In this document: in pieces, positions 25,978 through 38,700 of the stretch | Numbering within the stretch: position 1 is the stretch's first letter | Layout of the letters: every line of letters begins with the position of its first letter | Origin: Clavelina lepadiformis | Lineage: Eukaryota > Chordata > Ascidiacea > Aplousobranchia > Clavelinidae | DNA length: 64,000 nucleotides | Assembly (NCBI RefSeq): GCF_947623445.1 | Contig: NC_135240.1 | Coordinates: forward strand, 5,332,001 to 5,396,000 | Direction: 5' to 3' | The notes under the pieces: model-generated | Databases searched by the model: none | What the model was told of the DNA's origin: nothing | The model's input: the letters and a program-made list of their open reading frames with translations, nothing else | Program-made: the position numbers and the translations under genes

Positions 25978-28900
25978 ATGAGCATCCCGCCACTGCCAAC
26001 AAAAGAATTTACCATATTATGTTTGGCCGCAGCTCTGTTTATGATTTACTTGGTTGTATTTTTGATTGCATTTTGCCTTGACGAGTCTGAGCTTTCCATG
26101 GTAAGATTAAGAGTGTCTGGGAAGAGTAGTTTGCAGAAATAGTTAAATTTTGAAATGTTTAGTTTACGTAAACATTAGCTGAATAAGCACTGAATATTTA
26201 CACATTAAGTAAACTGAAGGATTTTAAAGCATATATTCTGCTTATAATTAATATTAATTTTGTTTATGTTCGTTTCGCTTTCAAAAATGTAACACGTAAA
26301 AGATTTCAAATCAGTTGCTTTGACTTAAATTATCTTCTGTTCAAACAGTGCAAGGTGATATACTTCCAGGATAGAGTGGGGCGTTCGGATGATGTGTTCT
26401 GTTTAACTTTTAAAGTAAAAGACAAGCTCTTTACTAAAGGAACTACAGACCTAATTTTTAGACTGCGTGGGTCAGCTAGAGATGGACCACTTATTTTGTA
26501 CCGTGACTTGTTGGGTGATGTTTTCAAGTAAGAAGCCAACAAGATACTTTACTGCTAATTATCTTATCGTAGAATTAACGAACCTTCATGCCGTATATTA
26601 CAGATCTGGTGCCGTGGTAAATATGGGAGTAGCCCTACAGCTAAATATTGGGAGCTTAAATGAAATTGATATCGCTTGTGACAATGATTCATGTGAAGAA
26701 GGCAAAGCAATCATGCGAATCTCGGATGTTTTTGTTCGTCAACTTCCTAAGTTACTATTCGAAAATTTTATTTTCTTGTTAGTTAAATATGCTTTCATGG
26801 TAAACAACTAACTGTTTGTGATATCTGAATTATAGAGCTAAAACTTTAAAAGCGTTACCTGTGAAGAGTTCTCATGGTGCATTCAAAGCTCATGCCTCAA
26901 ATGTCCTTCTTAATGCACCTGGCACTGGACTGCGCATGTGGGTCGGCCTAGATTCTGTGACTGCAAAAACAGGTTTGAAAATACTTGAGTGACAAGGTGA
27001 TGGTTTTGGTTGAAAGTAAAGTTCGTTCATGCATAGAAACTTACTTATACTAAGATTTTAAAAAATTAACTTGTTTATTTCTCTGCCAGGTTCTGGAGTG
27101 ACAGGGATTCGTGGATTTAAACACGGAAAAGCTAGTGTTTTGCGTGCGCGTGATGTTGCCTTTTCCATGCCGCTTACTGGAGAAACAGCAAGGTGCCATC
27201 CATTCTCATTTCCTGCACTTTCCAAAAATTTTCAACATTTCTAAATAGATAACGATAATATGCTTTTAAGATTTAAGAAACAAGCAAAACTGGGCTTTCG
27301 TCCACTGCATTACCTTTGCTCAATGTCCTCTAAATGGCATGATCCATGGTCTAATTTTTCACGCTTGGATCACGCGATGGTTATGTGTTTGGACCAACTG
27401 ACAGTGATGGTCGCCATATCTGCCGCTTATGCATTCAGTACGATGTATTTATGTTTCCTAATTACTAATATTGTTGACGGTGTAGCTAAGAACAGCAGGT
27501 CAATGTTGGTGAGGTTGACTGTCCGATGCAACATTGCTGTGTCTTGGCAAAGCGATTACAATACTTAAGTGGGCTGAAAGCCAATCCAATCTCCAAAATA
27601 TTGTTAATAAGATGGATTTTGGCGATTAGTAAATGCCATGTTGTAGATCTTGAATCTGCTCTGGGAGTTGATGGGATACAAGGTGCGTTGCAGCCTTCCT
27701 TCCCCACATCAGGTGATTTTCATGAGATTGAATATGTAACATAACATGTAACACGCCTTTTCAACACAATTCATCGACGAGGCAATTATGTGTAGCATAT
27801 GGAGGATTTGTACTACATTCAATTAATAAATTTTATCACAGATTCTGTTATTTTTCTACCTCAGACTTCATCAAGATCGAAGATTTTAATCTTTATGATG
27901 CCATAACTTTTGTGACTGCTCAGGGCTTTTTCCAGAATGTTTTGTGTTTGATCAGTGTGCTTTGGATTGCTCTAATTTCCAACTTGTTGGTCTGTCCTCT
28001 ATCTCTGCTTTGGTGCAGGTGAAACTGCCAATGTTATATGTTACACAACAGTATAAAAACTGACCGTAAAGTAGAATCAGTTTGCCATATTTTCCATTTG
28101 AACACATTTAGTTGTTTTTAGGTATTGATGCTTGCTCTTGCTTTTGCTATTGTCAAACGGTTTGAATTGGAAATCTGTCTTTACTTTTACATCTTTGCAT
28201 CCTTCATGTATTTTGGTGTTTAATATTTAAATATTTAATTTAGCTTAATATTTAATTTAAAATATTTAAGATTATTTCGAATTGTTGGAGGCAAAGAGTT
28301 CGAGAAAACCTACCTCAGTTCACTTCCTGCTCAAGTGGAAGAAAAGGTTTCGCTTAGGTCATTTACAGCACCTAGCTTGTCTATGGGGCCTTGTGTTCCA
28401 TGCACCGCAGTGGCCCGTACAAGTTCTAATAGCCTGATGCTACGTACCTTGGAGTGTCGAAGCGTACACACAGGTAGCTAACGATTCAATCATACTTAGT
28501 CTTAATGTTTTGTAGCAAGTGCCATTTCATAGCATCCAGCGTGTCAAGCACTCGCCAACTTCGTATGGAGCCGATGATATCGAACTGCTCGCCAGACCAC
28601 ATCACTGCACGGTCTGTTGCTTATGTCAGAACAAAGATGACTCGGCTTAGAGACAACAGTAAGTTGCAATCGCGTAACACTCGGCTATTGTTTAAAGCCA
28701 GGACATACACCACATACATACAATAATGTTGAAAAGAATCTGTGCCCTCTCAGTGTCAGACAAAATAAAGATTTTGCAGCATAATTTTTTAATGACAGAC
28801 AATTGTGTTTTAATTTTAAAACCCACAAGTAGACCTTTTTAGAATAAGCCTACCGTTAACAACATCACCTGTAAGCAACTTGTTCATAAACAATATAGAA

Positions 28901-31900
28901 AGCAGAAATTGGTACACAATTTAAGGCGCCTCAAACCAAAAAAGTTTGGAAGCCTCTGTATTATAGACAACAAATATCACTTTTTGTCAAAGGTATTCTG
29001 AGTGGACCAAGTGGGATAAAACATCCTGAAGTTTTGCACGAGTCGCACACACAATCCACAGATGCGCCTGTGATGCCGCCGCCTGCCACCGCACCTGACG
29101 GCAAGGGAGAAGTGGTGCGGGTTGCAAGGTTTTGTGAACGGCTTGTGCAACAGGTAAGCCAGCAGTCACAATGGTAAACGATAGTGTAAGTTTGCCACAA
29201 CTCACAAACCTCATTAAAGTAGAGAGACAAACGCCAGAAGTTATTTTTATTTGATTTATTATTTGATATATTTATTGTTTTTATTTGATTTATTTATTTA
29301 TTTGTTATTTTTATTTTAGTTATTTTAAGTAGTTATTACATCAGCACAAAGAAACTTTGATTTTATTTTGTCAATACTCATACAAAGCTAACATAGCATC
29401 CAATAATATTAGTTTGCCAGGCTCGGTTGTAGATTCAAGAAAACAGATCATTTTAGAACACCATCACTTAAAATGAGCTGTTTGAGTTTTCAGAAATAAA
29501 ACGCAGTTGTTTTCTGAAGATGCTATGGTTGGCACCGGACATAATAACACCAAATACAAGACACAACTGGTGAACTACAGAAATCTATTTCTGTCAACGT
29601 TTCTTTAACCCATAGCTTCATCAGGGCAATGAGAACTGTTTAAGTTTTTAAGTTATAACCAAGCAATTATAATTTTATACTTTTCGTGAAAAATTTAAAT
29701 ACTTTTCCGATTGCTCTGAAGAAGCTATGGGTTAGAGAAACGTTGACAGAAATAGGTTTCTGAATCTCACCAGTTGTGCCTTGTATTTGACAGTTGTTTT
29801 ATGTTCTTTTTTTTGTCCAGGCTCCAGAGCACATTCGAGACAACACGATGATAGCGGAATGCTTTGAAGTGGCCCACGAGGCTCCACCCGCTAGGAACGC
29901 GCTTGAACCCCACGACGGAGGCGACAGGAGATCTCTCGCTACTAAGGAGGATATGTGCTGCCCTCGTCAATGCTGCAGACGACACATGAAGTGCGCAGAG
30001 GAATGTAAGTTGTGGCAGCTGTATTATCTGCAGTTATCAAGAGACACTCTGCTTGGTAAGATGCAAGTTATAGGCTTGGGCATAAACAGATTCAGGAATT
30101 TTGAACTCATCCAAACAATCAACATATTTCATCAAATTGTAATTAACAGTTCTTTGCATATTATTCGGGCACGGAACTATGTGAGGCCCCTCCTGAAAAC
30201 AAATTTACCCCACTCTTTCTGCAGAAATTATGCTTAACATTTTTTATAAGTAACGCATTTGTAGTAGCTGTTGTTCAGCCCCCCCTTGACCTCCTCTGGT
30301 GCCCCAAGCTCGTTACTTGCCTGTAACTAGTTTTCACTGCTGTTGCTTAGGTTTTTCCAATGCAACTTTTTTTACTGAGGACGACATCGTCAGCGTCAAG
30401 GAAATGATGGCAAACTTTTCCACTGTTGATGTCAACAGAGAAGTAATTTCAACACAATCTGCCACACACACACTAAGTAAAACACACACACTAAGTAACA
30501 CACACACACCAAGAAACGCTTATGAGATAGGTGACAGTGCTCAGGAAAAGAAAGATGCAATTGAAGAATTAGCTGAGGTACTATGATTGTCATATTGTGT
30601 TGTTACATGAAAATTTTGAATCAGTTTTTTCTTTTGATCACTGTTAAGGTTAAGCATTTGCTTTTACCAACTATCACACTTTATTATGTAATTATAGTCA
30701 ACTGGTCATGCTGTATTATCACTCTTAAATACTGCCCTTTCACATTGTCATTACCACATCGAAAAATATTTATACTTAAATCATTACTATGAGTATGATG
30801 CTCATCATTTATTTATCATTCATGTGTACTGGCACATAAGTGGTGTTATTAACAATGTTTTGTATCAGTTTTCAGATGTACCCGGACCCTCTGGTCAGAT
30901 GGGAAAGAGAGAGAAGAAAATCTTAAAAAACTCTGGCTTGGAATCTGCAGTCAGAGAATCTACACCTAAAAGAGAGAGAAAGATCTTAAAAAACTCCAGC
31001 TCTGAATCTGGAATCAGGGAATTCACACCGAAGAGAGAAAGGATAAGCTTAAAAAACTCTGGCTTCGAGTCTAGGAGCAGAGAATCCACATCAAAGAGGG
31101 AGAAAAAAATCAAAAAAATCTCTAGCTCAGAATCCGGTATCAAGGAATTTACACCGAGGAGAGAGAGAAAAATATTGAAGAATTCTGGTTCCGAATCTGG
31201 GATCAGGGAATTCTTACCAAAGAGAGAGAGGAAAGTTTTAAAAAACTCCAGCTCCGAGTCCGGGATGACAAAACATAACTTTGGCTCTCACTTCAGGACG
31301 ACGGAGGACCTCTTGAAGGTTGTGGAGAGGAGTGGGCCCATATGGATAGGGAGGAAACCGGACGATCCACCGATTGTGGAATGCGGAAACCGGCGATGGC
31401 GCAAAATACGAAGTGACGTCATCAATGTAGTAAAGAGTAGAAAAATCAAGACCGACAAAAGTAAGTAGAAGACGTATTTTGACATCATAGTTAAAATTAC
31501 GTCATAGCACAGTTAGACGAGGGTTAAATCAAGAAAGGGTTGATATAAGATTATTATAGAAGCGCTTGTATGAAACAGCATCAGGTCACAAGACACATAT
31601 CTGCACTGCTCTGTACTGATGCATATGCTTATAACTTTAATGGAAAACCCAGTGATTCTCTACCCACACTGGAATAACCCCAAACCACAGAAAAAAGTAA
31701 CTAAATAAAAACTTAACAGAAACCAAACAGATACAGATTCTTAATAAGGAGTTTGGCGTGTTCCAGTGTTGAGGTTTAATGCCCTTGTAGTGACAGCTAG
31801 AACATGTAACTTGACTTGGGTTTGATTGCAATTCATCAAACATGTAGAAGATCGTAAGAAGAGAAAGTCAATAGCACCTGATCCATCTGCGTTTTCTGCT

Positions 31901-32764
31901 CTGTCCTTTTCCAAGTCATGCAACGAGTACGACTCAGTCCCACTTACCGACCCCCCAGCTCAGGTAGATGAAGACAAACCGAAAAAGAGATCGCAGAAGC
32001 GAAATTGGCCTTTCAAAGGGAAGATAGTGAAAGTTTGTGTCTTCCTCTTTCTTGCTCTTATTCAGTTTGTCGAGATTGGTTATGTGACATGCGTGGAGAC
32101 TGAACTCAACAGTTTTTACGAGTCTGACGAGCCAGATCCAGGGTAAGTTATCATTACGACACAACTGAGGAAGGATAGCAACGGCAGTATAAGAACTTCA
32201 GTGCAGCGGTTCTTAACCTTCCTCGTTTTATTTAATTTAACCCCCAAAAATTTTCAACAACAAATTTTTTTTACAAAAGAAATTTTTATACTTATTGTTA
32301 CTAGATTGAATGCTTTTAATTGGCTAAATTCAGTAAATGAATGCAAACTGTGAGCTTATTTAAAACAACTTTCATTATTGATTCGACTAAGGGCACGGCT
32401 CAAGAAATTATAACGTTTAAGTATATTTTTAAACGTTGGAAGTGTTACTTGTAACTTTTGAATCAGTGCATTTCCCAGGTTAAGAACCACTGCTTTAGAA
32501 AGACGTAGGCTGGGTCGGTAGTTAAGTGCAAGGTAGTAACAGCAATAGCAATAGATCTAACAAAGATCAACGCATAACAGAGTCAGCAGAGGACCAGGCA
32601 GAATGCATGCGGCAGCCTTGTCTTGCCTGGTGAGTATCTTACTCTATTTCGTCTTCACCATCCACGTTATAGCCTTGCTCTCCTTCATTCTGGACTGGAT
32701 TTTGAGCAAGCTGGTGAAAGATAGGAATCCATACTACAACGACTCTGCTAACTACATGCTCTGA
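25978..32764 (+). CDS. Polycystin-1-like membrane protein (TM - PLAT - TM, compact)
   Basis: Sixteen exons whose phases all match (3189 nt, 1062 aa): 25978-26100, 26349-26527, 26604-26777, 26836-26972, 27090-27192, 27271-27508, 27553-27682, 27865-28018, 28271-28473, 28533-28658, 28993-29153, 29821-30004, 30351-30577, 30869-31460, 31848-32142, 32602-32764. TM1 (about 10-33) is followed by a PLAT/LH2-like domain (about 48-150: GTTDLIFRLRGSARDGPLIL, LGDVFKSG, LNIGSLNEIDIACDND). The next block (PWSNFSRLDHAMVMCLDQLT) and TM2 match the post-PLAT polycystin pattern, as does WIALISNLLVCPLSLL-CRLFRIVGG around TM3. A long cytosolic loop holds a Cys-rich patch (CCPRQCCRRHMKC), a TH(T/S)LS run and six basic repeats. 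Two more TM segments lie near 968-990 and 1015-1040. No channel (PKD) domain and no GPS/GAIN region is seen, so it is short for the family. Exons 3, 6 and 7 have weaker donors (intron 27509-27552 is only 44 bases). Confidence 0.68.
29551..29789. repeat. Foldback repeat in an intron of the polycystin-like gene
   Basis: 239 bp with about 80-bp arms: caaatacaagacacaactgg at the left is matched by ccagttgtgccttgtatttg at the right, and the inner arms share gaaacgttgacagaaat and taacccatagcttc. No coding content. Confidence 0.8.
30457..30512 (+). repeat. CA-rich microsatellite inside a coding exon
   Basis: Three blocks of cacacaca separated by ctaagtaa keep the reading frame and encode THTLSKTHTLSNTHTP in the cytosolic loop of the polycystin-like protein. 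Confidence 0.75.
30893..31265 (+). repeat. Six 19-20 residue basic repeats in the polycystin-like protein
   Basis: Coding tandem repeat of about 60 bp; consensus KRERKILKNSSSESGIREFTP, with variants. Alternates Lys/Arg-rich and Ser/Glu-rich halves; contains many potential basophilic kinase sites. Confidence 0.85.
32204..32492. mobile_element. hAT-like MITE in the last intron of the polycystin-like gene
   Basis: 289 bp with inverted ends CAGCGGTTCTTAACC and (reverse complement) CAGTGGTTCTTAACC, one mismatch in 15. The flanks give only a decayed 8-bp duplication (cttcagtg / ctttagaa). Confidence 0.65.
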
Positions 32765-33133
32765 ATACTTCGCTTTAAGTGGTTTGACTCGTTTAAAGTG
32801 AAACTTACTTCATTGCTCTGTATTTCTTGTTTAAAACTCTCAGGCACATGTTAGGCTTTATGAAGTGCAACTTTCGTTATCTTACTAGCGTTTATTAGTT
32901 ACCATTACCGCTTGTTTTATTATCCTGTACTTGAAATGTATCATCGCATCTTTTTTAATGTAAATACTATATTTTCTGTTCATTAGTTATCGTTTGAATG
33001 TAAGTAATAAAATACACCTGGTTAAGACTTAAAAAATTTACACGAGTTGCACCAAACCGGTTTTATCTGGCACTGACAATGAGTAGAGTAATAGGAAACG
33101 ATTTTTACGAAGTTTGACAACTATAACTCGTCA
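32765..33133. other. 3' regions of two convergent genes; AATAAA at 33006-33011
   Basis: Holds the 3' untranslated region of the polycystin-like gene, with an AATAAA about 240 bases after its stop, and the 3' end of the opposite gene. Confidence 0.5.
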
Positions 33134-35770
33134 TTATGTTGTTTTCGTCTTGTTGCGAGATGGCGCTGTTGTGTCTGACAAGACGTCGTTGCAACTCGAG
33201 GAAGAATTTTGCTTTGTCTTCCCACGGCCACGAGATGAAGATTTCTCTTTGTCTCTTAGGCGTTGAACCGCATGAAGTTTTTGGTCTTTAGTCCATTTTC
33301 GCGTTCGTTCCAGCTTCCGCTGCAACATTTCTGCTTCGTTTAGTCCTTGGAGGATTTGACGGAGTAACTCCTCCTTCCTACGGAGATCTTTTACCTCCGG
33401 ATTTGTCGTCTTCTTTCCTGTGGGAGACTTTTTAATGACGTCTTGTTTTTGAACCGGGTTTTCTTCAATGGGCGGGTCGACAGGTTTTGTTCTTAGTCTT
33501 TGCTCTCTTTTTTTCCGTTTCTGTCTCTTTTGATTTGGCTTCTCACTCTTTGTTTCTTCTGGTTGTTTGTCCTTAGATTCGTCTTTCTTACCGTCCGATT
33601 CCTTATTCTTTTTTCTCGCCCGTTTCTCAGGAGTTGGACGTATCTTGTATTGTTTCGGCTTTGGAGGGCGTTCTGGCGGTTTCCTCACCGCTTTTTTTCT
33701 TGGCACTCGGTGCCGCTGTCGAGGTTTCTTGTCAGTATTAGTCATGTTGCTGTCAATTATCATCTCAGCACCTATCGCCATCTGCGTGGCGTCGATTTTC
33801 GAGCTCGTCTCTGGCTTGCTATCTGTGACACTTGTTGCCTCCACTGGGTAAACTACGACAGGTTCGTTGATAGCACCGAGCGGCACCGCAACCCGCGGCT
33901 TTTGGAGCAACCTGCTCCGGCGAGGATAAGTACTAAATCCCGGGGTTGGGCCCAGGTCTCCCGTTGGCACATTGGCATTGATGATATTGCACACAGCAGG
34001 GTTCGTGTACTTTACAGGAGTCGTAATCGGCGTGTTCGAATAAAGCTCGACTTGCGCAATTGAAGGAACTTCGATCAGATAATTCGTCTCAGGAGGCGGT
34101 GGTAAAGGCTCGCTAGTGGGCGCAAAAATGCCATCCGCTTCTTGCAAAATCGCAGGCGGTGGATCAGGCAGAGGAAGCATTTGAAAGGCGTGGGCTGAAA
34201 CGTAAATGTTTAAAACGTTAAAACGCTGCCTTCGTAACTTGATGTGACCGATAACATAAACTTCAGTATAGCCAACACATTCCCAAGCCTTCCACCGACT
34301 AGAAATATAGGTCTATACCGCACTTACGTATGGAGCGATCGCTTTCTGGCGTCACTGTTGAACTGAACTCGGAATCTTTGGCTTCGACGAGTTTTGCTTC
34401 CGCTTTATTCCGCTTCTCCCTTCTGTTCGAATCAAAAGAAAAACCCAAGAGAGATAATTAAGAAATGCATTACACCTACATAAACTATGATGAATGCACT
34501 GGTGCATGTTTCAGTGTGGAAGGCTGCTGGACTCAAACAAACCTGTAAGCTCGGTAGTATCTGTTCCCGCAGATCTGTGCGACCATTCCCGGAATACAGA
34601 AGAGCAGAAGCACGGCAATTACCACCACCATACACCAGACCCAGTTCGTTGTAAAGAACGCTCCGACTAAGGCAAGGATAGACACCTCTAGTTGACTGTC
34701 TGTTGTCGTTTCATTTGTCCACGTTGAGTCGGTGAAGCCATCTGAGTAGCAAAGATTGTTAGATGTTTTGATATGTCATTTGAATAATAGCTTGTTAGTC
34801 TACTTGGTATGCCTTATATAGGACTTTAAAAGACCTGGATCTATTTTAGATGTAAATTTGAGGCCGCTCGCGTGACTCAGTTCTTTAATGTGCAATTCAT
34901 CTCAAAACCTGTCACCAGGCAAATTAAAAGTTAAAATATTATACACACAACTTACTCAAAAGTTTCCAAAACTTCATCTCGTCCGGAAGAAGGAAAACAT
35001 TTGATGACGTCACTTTAAAACAAATTGAATCATAACCAAAGTGTGCCGACATAACCATATTAAGTTGAGTAATATTTATTGGAAAGCTTATTTAAGCATT
35101 TTTTGGGCTTTGAGATACCATCATCGCTGTTTTTTACATTCGACGACCATTTGCTATTATGTAGGCTTCTGGGCATTTCCTAAAAATGATCCTTCGATGT
35201 AAGTTGGTTTTCTTTAACGAACCTGTAGGAAATGGGTCGCGCGATGTAGGCCTATTCACTTTTCTAATAATGACGAATGTATCATTCTCGGCAAACAGTA
35301 CTGATGGCGATTCTGAAACGCAAAGCTTGTGTTAGATTAGCCGCAAAAGACTTAGGCTAGTCGTAGAGGTAAGCTATTCTCTGTCGCGTTGTCATATTGA
35401 TATTGTGAGGTTATAGTTATATCCTGTCATCGCTATGGGCCACGGTTACTTTGGCAGCTGCATTCTGGTGCGTTGTTGAAAGTTATTATACTTTGATCCC
35501 AAACGAGAATTCCGCCAAGTTTTACTTCCTACCTGGTCCAACTTCGTGATCTGGACCTGAATCCTCCCAAACCGGCTGAAATGCGCTTCCTTCATCGCTG
35601 GGTTGGGTTTCATCGACGCTGCGTTTGCTGAGTGGTGAGAAGTTCAAAATATTTCCTTGCAAATCCGCGCCGACTTTTATTCGAAATAACGACGCTGACT
35701 CTAATCCGGGTAAGCATGTTGCTATCAGGCTGGCCATAACTATCTGGCTCATGTAGGTAAATCCATGCAT
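33134..35770 (-). CDS. Orphan type I membrane protein with long basic cytosolic tail
   Basis: Four exons in transcript order: 35770-35533, 34741-34543, 34422-34328, 34194-33134; all phases agree, 530 aa. Residues 1-26 look like a signal peptide (MSQIVMASLIATCLPGLESA at the end). A short acidic ectodomain with an NET glycosylation site (residue 89) leads to a transmembrane segment at about 113-135 (VWCMVVVIAVLLLFCIPGMV). The cytosolic tail begins with a basic stop-transfer stretch (RRREKRNKAEAK) and is then Pro-rich (LPLPDPPPAI, EPLPPPPET) and strongly Lys/Arg-rich with coiled-coil potential near the C-terminus (RRKEELLRQILQGLNEAEML). I recognise no family. Its neighbour, the polycystin-like gene, converges on it 370 bases away and also has a Lys/Arg-rich cytosolic segment, but nothing more links them. 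Confidence 0.72.
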
Positions 35771-38700
35771 TTTTCAACGCTAAGCAAACATATTCCTACA
35801 ACAAAATCTTGACCAACAGTTTCTGCTTTGTCGTTAAGTCGGCCTCAAGCTTTTAACTGAACTGTAGGCTTACTAAAATTCGATTGAGCGGACGCGTAAT
35901 ACTTACGTATCGCCTCATTCTGCCGTAGCTGCCGGCTATAAAGAACACGTCATACTGCTGGCAAATTATCCACAGATGCTTGTGTGTTGTTTTAACTTGT
36001 TTGGCAGGTTAAGCCATGTTGTTAGATTTGAAATTATTGTCCTTTCGTTTGTTTGTTTGTTTAAAATTTTTTGGTTTGAGGTCTGGCATTGTTTTGTTTC
36101 TGTTGTTTGCTTTTATCGGTTTCTTATCTTAAGTATTATGTAACCGAGTTGAAATGCAAAAGCTATCTTTTTTAGCCATCAGTCAATAAGCAAGAACTAC
36201 TCGTAGCAATAATTACATAGATTTCGCTCAAATGTCGTAGAGAATGTACAGTTTTAAAGTGTAACTCAAACGAAGTTTTAAAGTCATCATATCATAACCT
36301 TGAGTTGAAAACTTATCAATTATTCACGACCTTTGTGATATCATAAATATCCGTTGTTTTGTAGTACTACTACAATTGAAGGTTGTCACCTTTTCAAGCC
36401 AATCATTGCTGGAACGGTCTTGCTTGTAGTTATAATGCTCATGCGATTTACTAATCACTTACAGTAATCTGAATGAGTGGGAGTGGATCTTTGTAACTGT
36501 GCCACATCATGATTGCACGCAACAGCATAACTAATGACGTCATGTGTACTCAAAAGCTTGTGTAGTAAAGAAGGGTTTAAATAATTTCCGTAAAAGTGTC
36601 GAGGAAACTGTTGGGAAGTTTTGAAACTCGCCCACATAGAGACTCCACAGCGTAAAGCGGCTTAGTTTTAATTGCTTGGACAAGAAGCCTGACCTGATTG
36701 CAATTAGAAGACTTCCCGCATTAAAATCTATACGTTCTTCCGCCAGTCTCGCGGCCAACACACAGCACCAAAACCTTTCAGAAATTTTGCATTGATAATT
36801 TTGGAACCAACTCGCCAATAGCTATTCCGGCTTAGTAATTCAGTTCGTGGGAGAGAAAAAAATTGACTTTATAAAGAGTAGGTACATGAAAAAGTTTAAG
36901 ACTACCACATCGTAAGAAACTTTTTAGTTGTTAGAAACTCATCGCTTGCACTTAAACATTCCAAAAACTGATTAGTGCCAATATCGCAATGTTCGAAAGT
37001 CTTTCTATTTGCCGTAAACGACTTGTGTAAATGCGGAATTTAAAGTCAAGAAAGTAATCAGTTATTATTGGGAAGCTTACAGCTATAAAGTCGTATGTCG
37101 CCCACATCTTTTTGCTGAAGCTGTGAAGTAAAGTTGGCGACATGAAATTTGTTGTTTTAGTTCAGACGTAAAGCTGTCGTGGGCGCCACTTGAACAACGG
37201 ATGTTTCATTCTAAGAAATATAGCCTACATATTTATTAAGAAAGTGACTATTTAACTAAAGTAGCCTATAGGTCACGCTCCCTGTTGATAAAGGTAGGCG
37301 GTTAGTTTACGAGAATGTACTGTATATGCAAAATGATAATTTTAGCTAGTTTGGATTTAATTGAAGTTATATTGAGATTAGAAGGAAGACTTGGGTTACT
37401 GTGTTATATAACATTTCAGTTAGGTTTACAACTAGCTGTAAAAATAGCTTCGAACGTTAAAAGTCTTCTTTAAAAGAAAACAAAACCATAAAATGGTTCA
37501 ATATATTGGTCTCATTTTCATAGCACGAGCGACCAGTTTGTACGAGTAACAAGACAAGCTAAAAGTACAGAAAGTATAAGTGCAGAAATGCAACTTTTCA
37601 CTTTAGATGAGTGTTTTGTTAAGTTTTCGTTTGATAGAAAGATGTTGAATTTTTTTGCGGATTCACGTCAATAGAAAAACTTATAAGCTAAGCTGTCTAG
37701 TACAAATTGTTTAGTTTTAAAAACTTTGCAGGAAGGTACATGATCAGTAACCGACTGGAATCGAGAAACGGTTTTATCCAGGCAAAGTGGTATTATATGC
37801 AAAGCCTTGAATAATTTAACATTGATCAGCTGTAAGCAATTTTGTCATAAAATGCGTCCGGGAATATAAATTATGAATGAGATTATTTTAAAACCCACCA
37901 AGTTTTTACCAGGCTTTTTCTAATCTATCTCGACCAATTGACATTGTCTTCCAGCAGAAAAGTGTGTGTTTACGCCACGCATAATTTTCCAACTAGAAAT
38001 AAAAGCAGCATCATAGGTCAACGCTAGGTCTTTTGGAGCAACGTGCAATGACTGAAGCGTTCGTGCGTTTATTTTCGTTATTTTACATTTCCTTTACTAT
38101 AGGCCCTACCTCTCGGTTTCACTCTGCGAGTCAGCGCAGTGTGTTGATTGTTGCCGAGTGTTGGAAGCGGTGGTTGTAGAAAGCGGTAAGAGAAGCTGAC
38201 AACTCGCAGAGGCCGCAACTATGTTCCTTGGAACATATATATAACAGCTTTTCCCTATTAGGAACGTTATACTAGAATACTTGTATTCTGGAGAAAGCGA
38301 GGCTTGAGCTTAAAGCTATCAGATAATTGTGACTATGCCAGTATGCCATTGTTTTCTACTTCCTTGATAATGCAAGGTTCCAGTTTAAACCCATGGTTGC
38401 TGACACAAGCGAAATAGATATTATTCAGCTTGATATGGTCGGTATTCTTGTTGGGACTTGAGATTGTATTTAAGTAGTGGTGCGGCAATGCTATGGGTGA
38501 GCTTTGTTCTGTTAAGCAAATCGTGCAAGCTACGGCGTTGTGTGCTGTGCTCGAATTCTTGCGAAATTACAGCTACTATAATTCCGTTAATGTTATGTAC
38601 CTTCAATTCTTCTACCTTCAATTTTTCATTTTAAAAGTCAAGGATTGCCTTATACAGATTCAAGGCCGTAACCAGTGTTAAATTTTACGGAGGCGAATAT

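Noticed and set aside
28505..28726. 73-codon ORF that could be a separate end of the polycystin-like gene
   Set aside because: Using acceptor 28531-28532 and donor gtaagt at 28659 gives matching phases with the exons on both sides, so the ORF is an internal exon plus intron read-through.
33500..34063. 187-codon plus-strand ORF rich in Phe/Leu/Arg
   Set aside because: It is the antisense shadow of the Lys/Glu-rich exon 4 of the minus-strand membrane protein gene.
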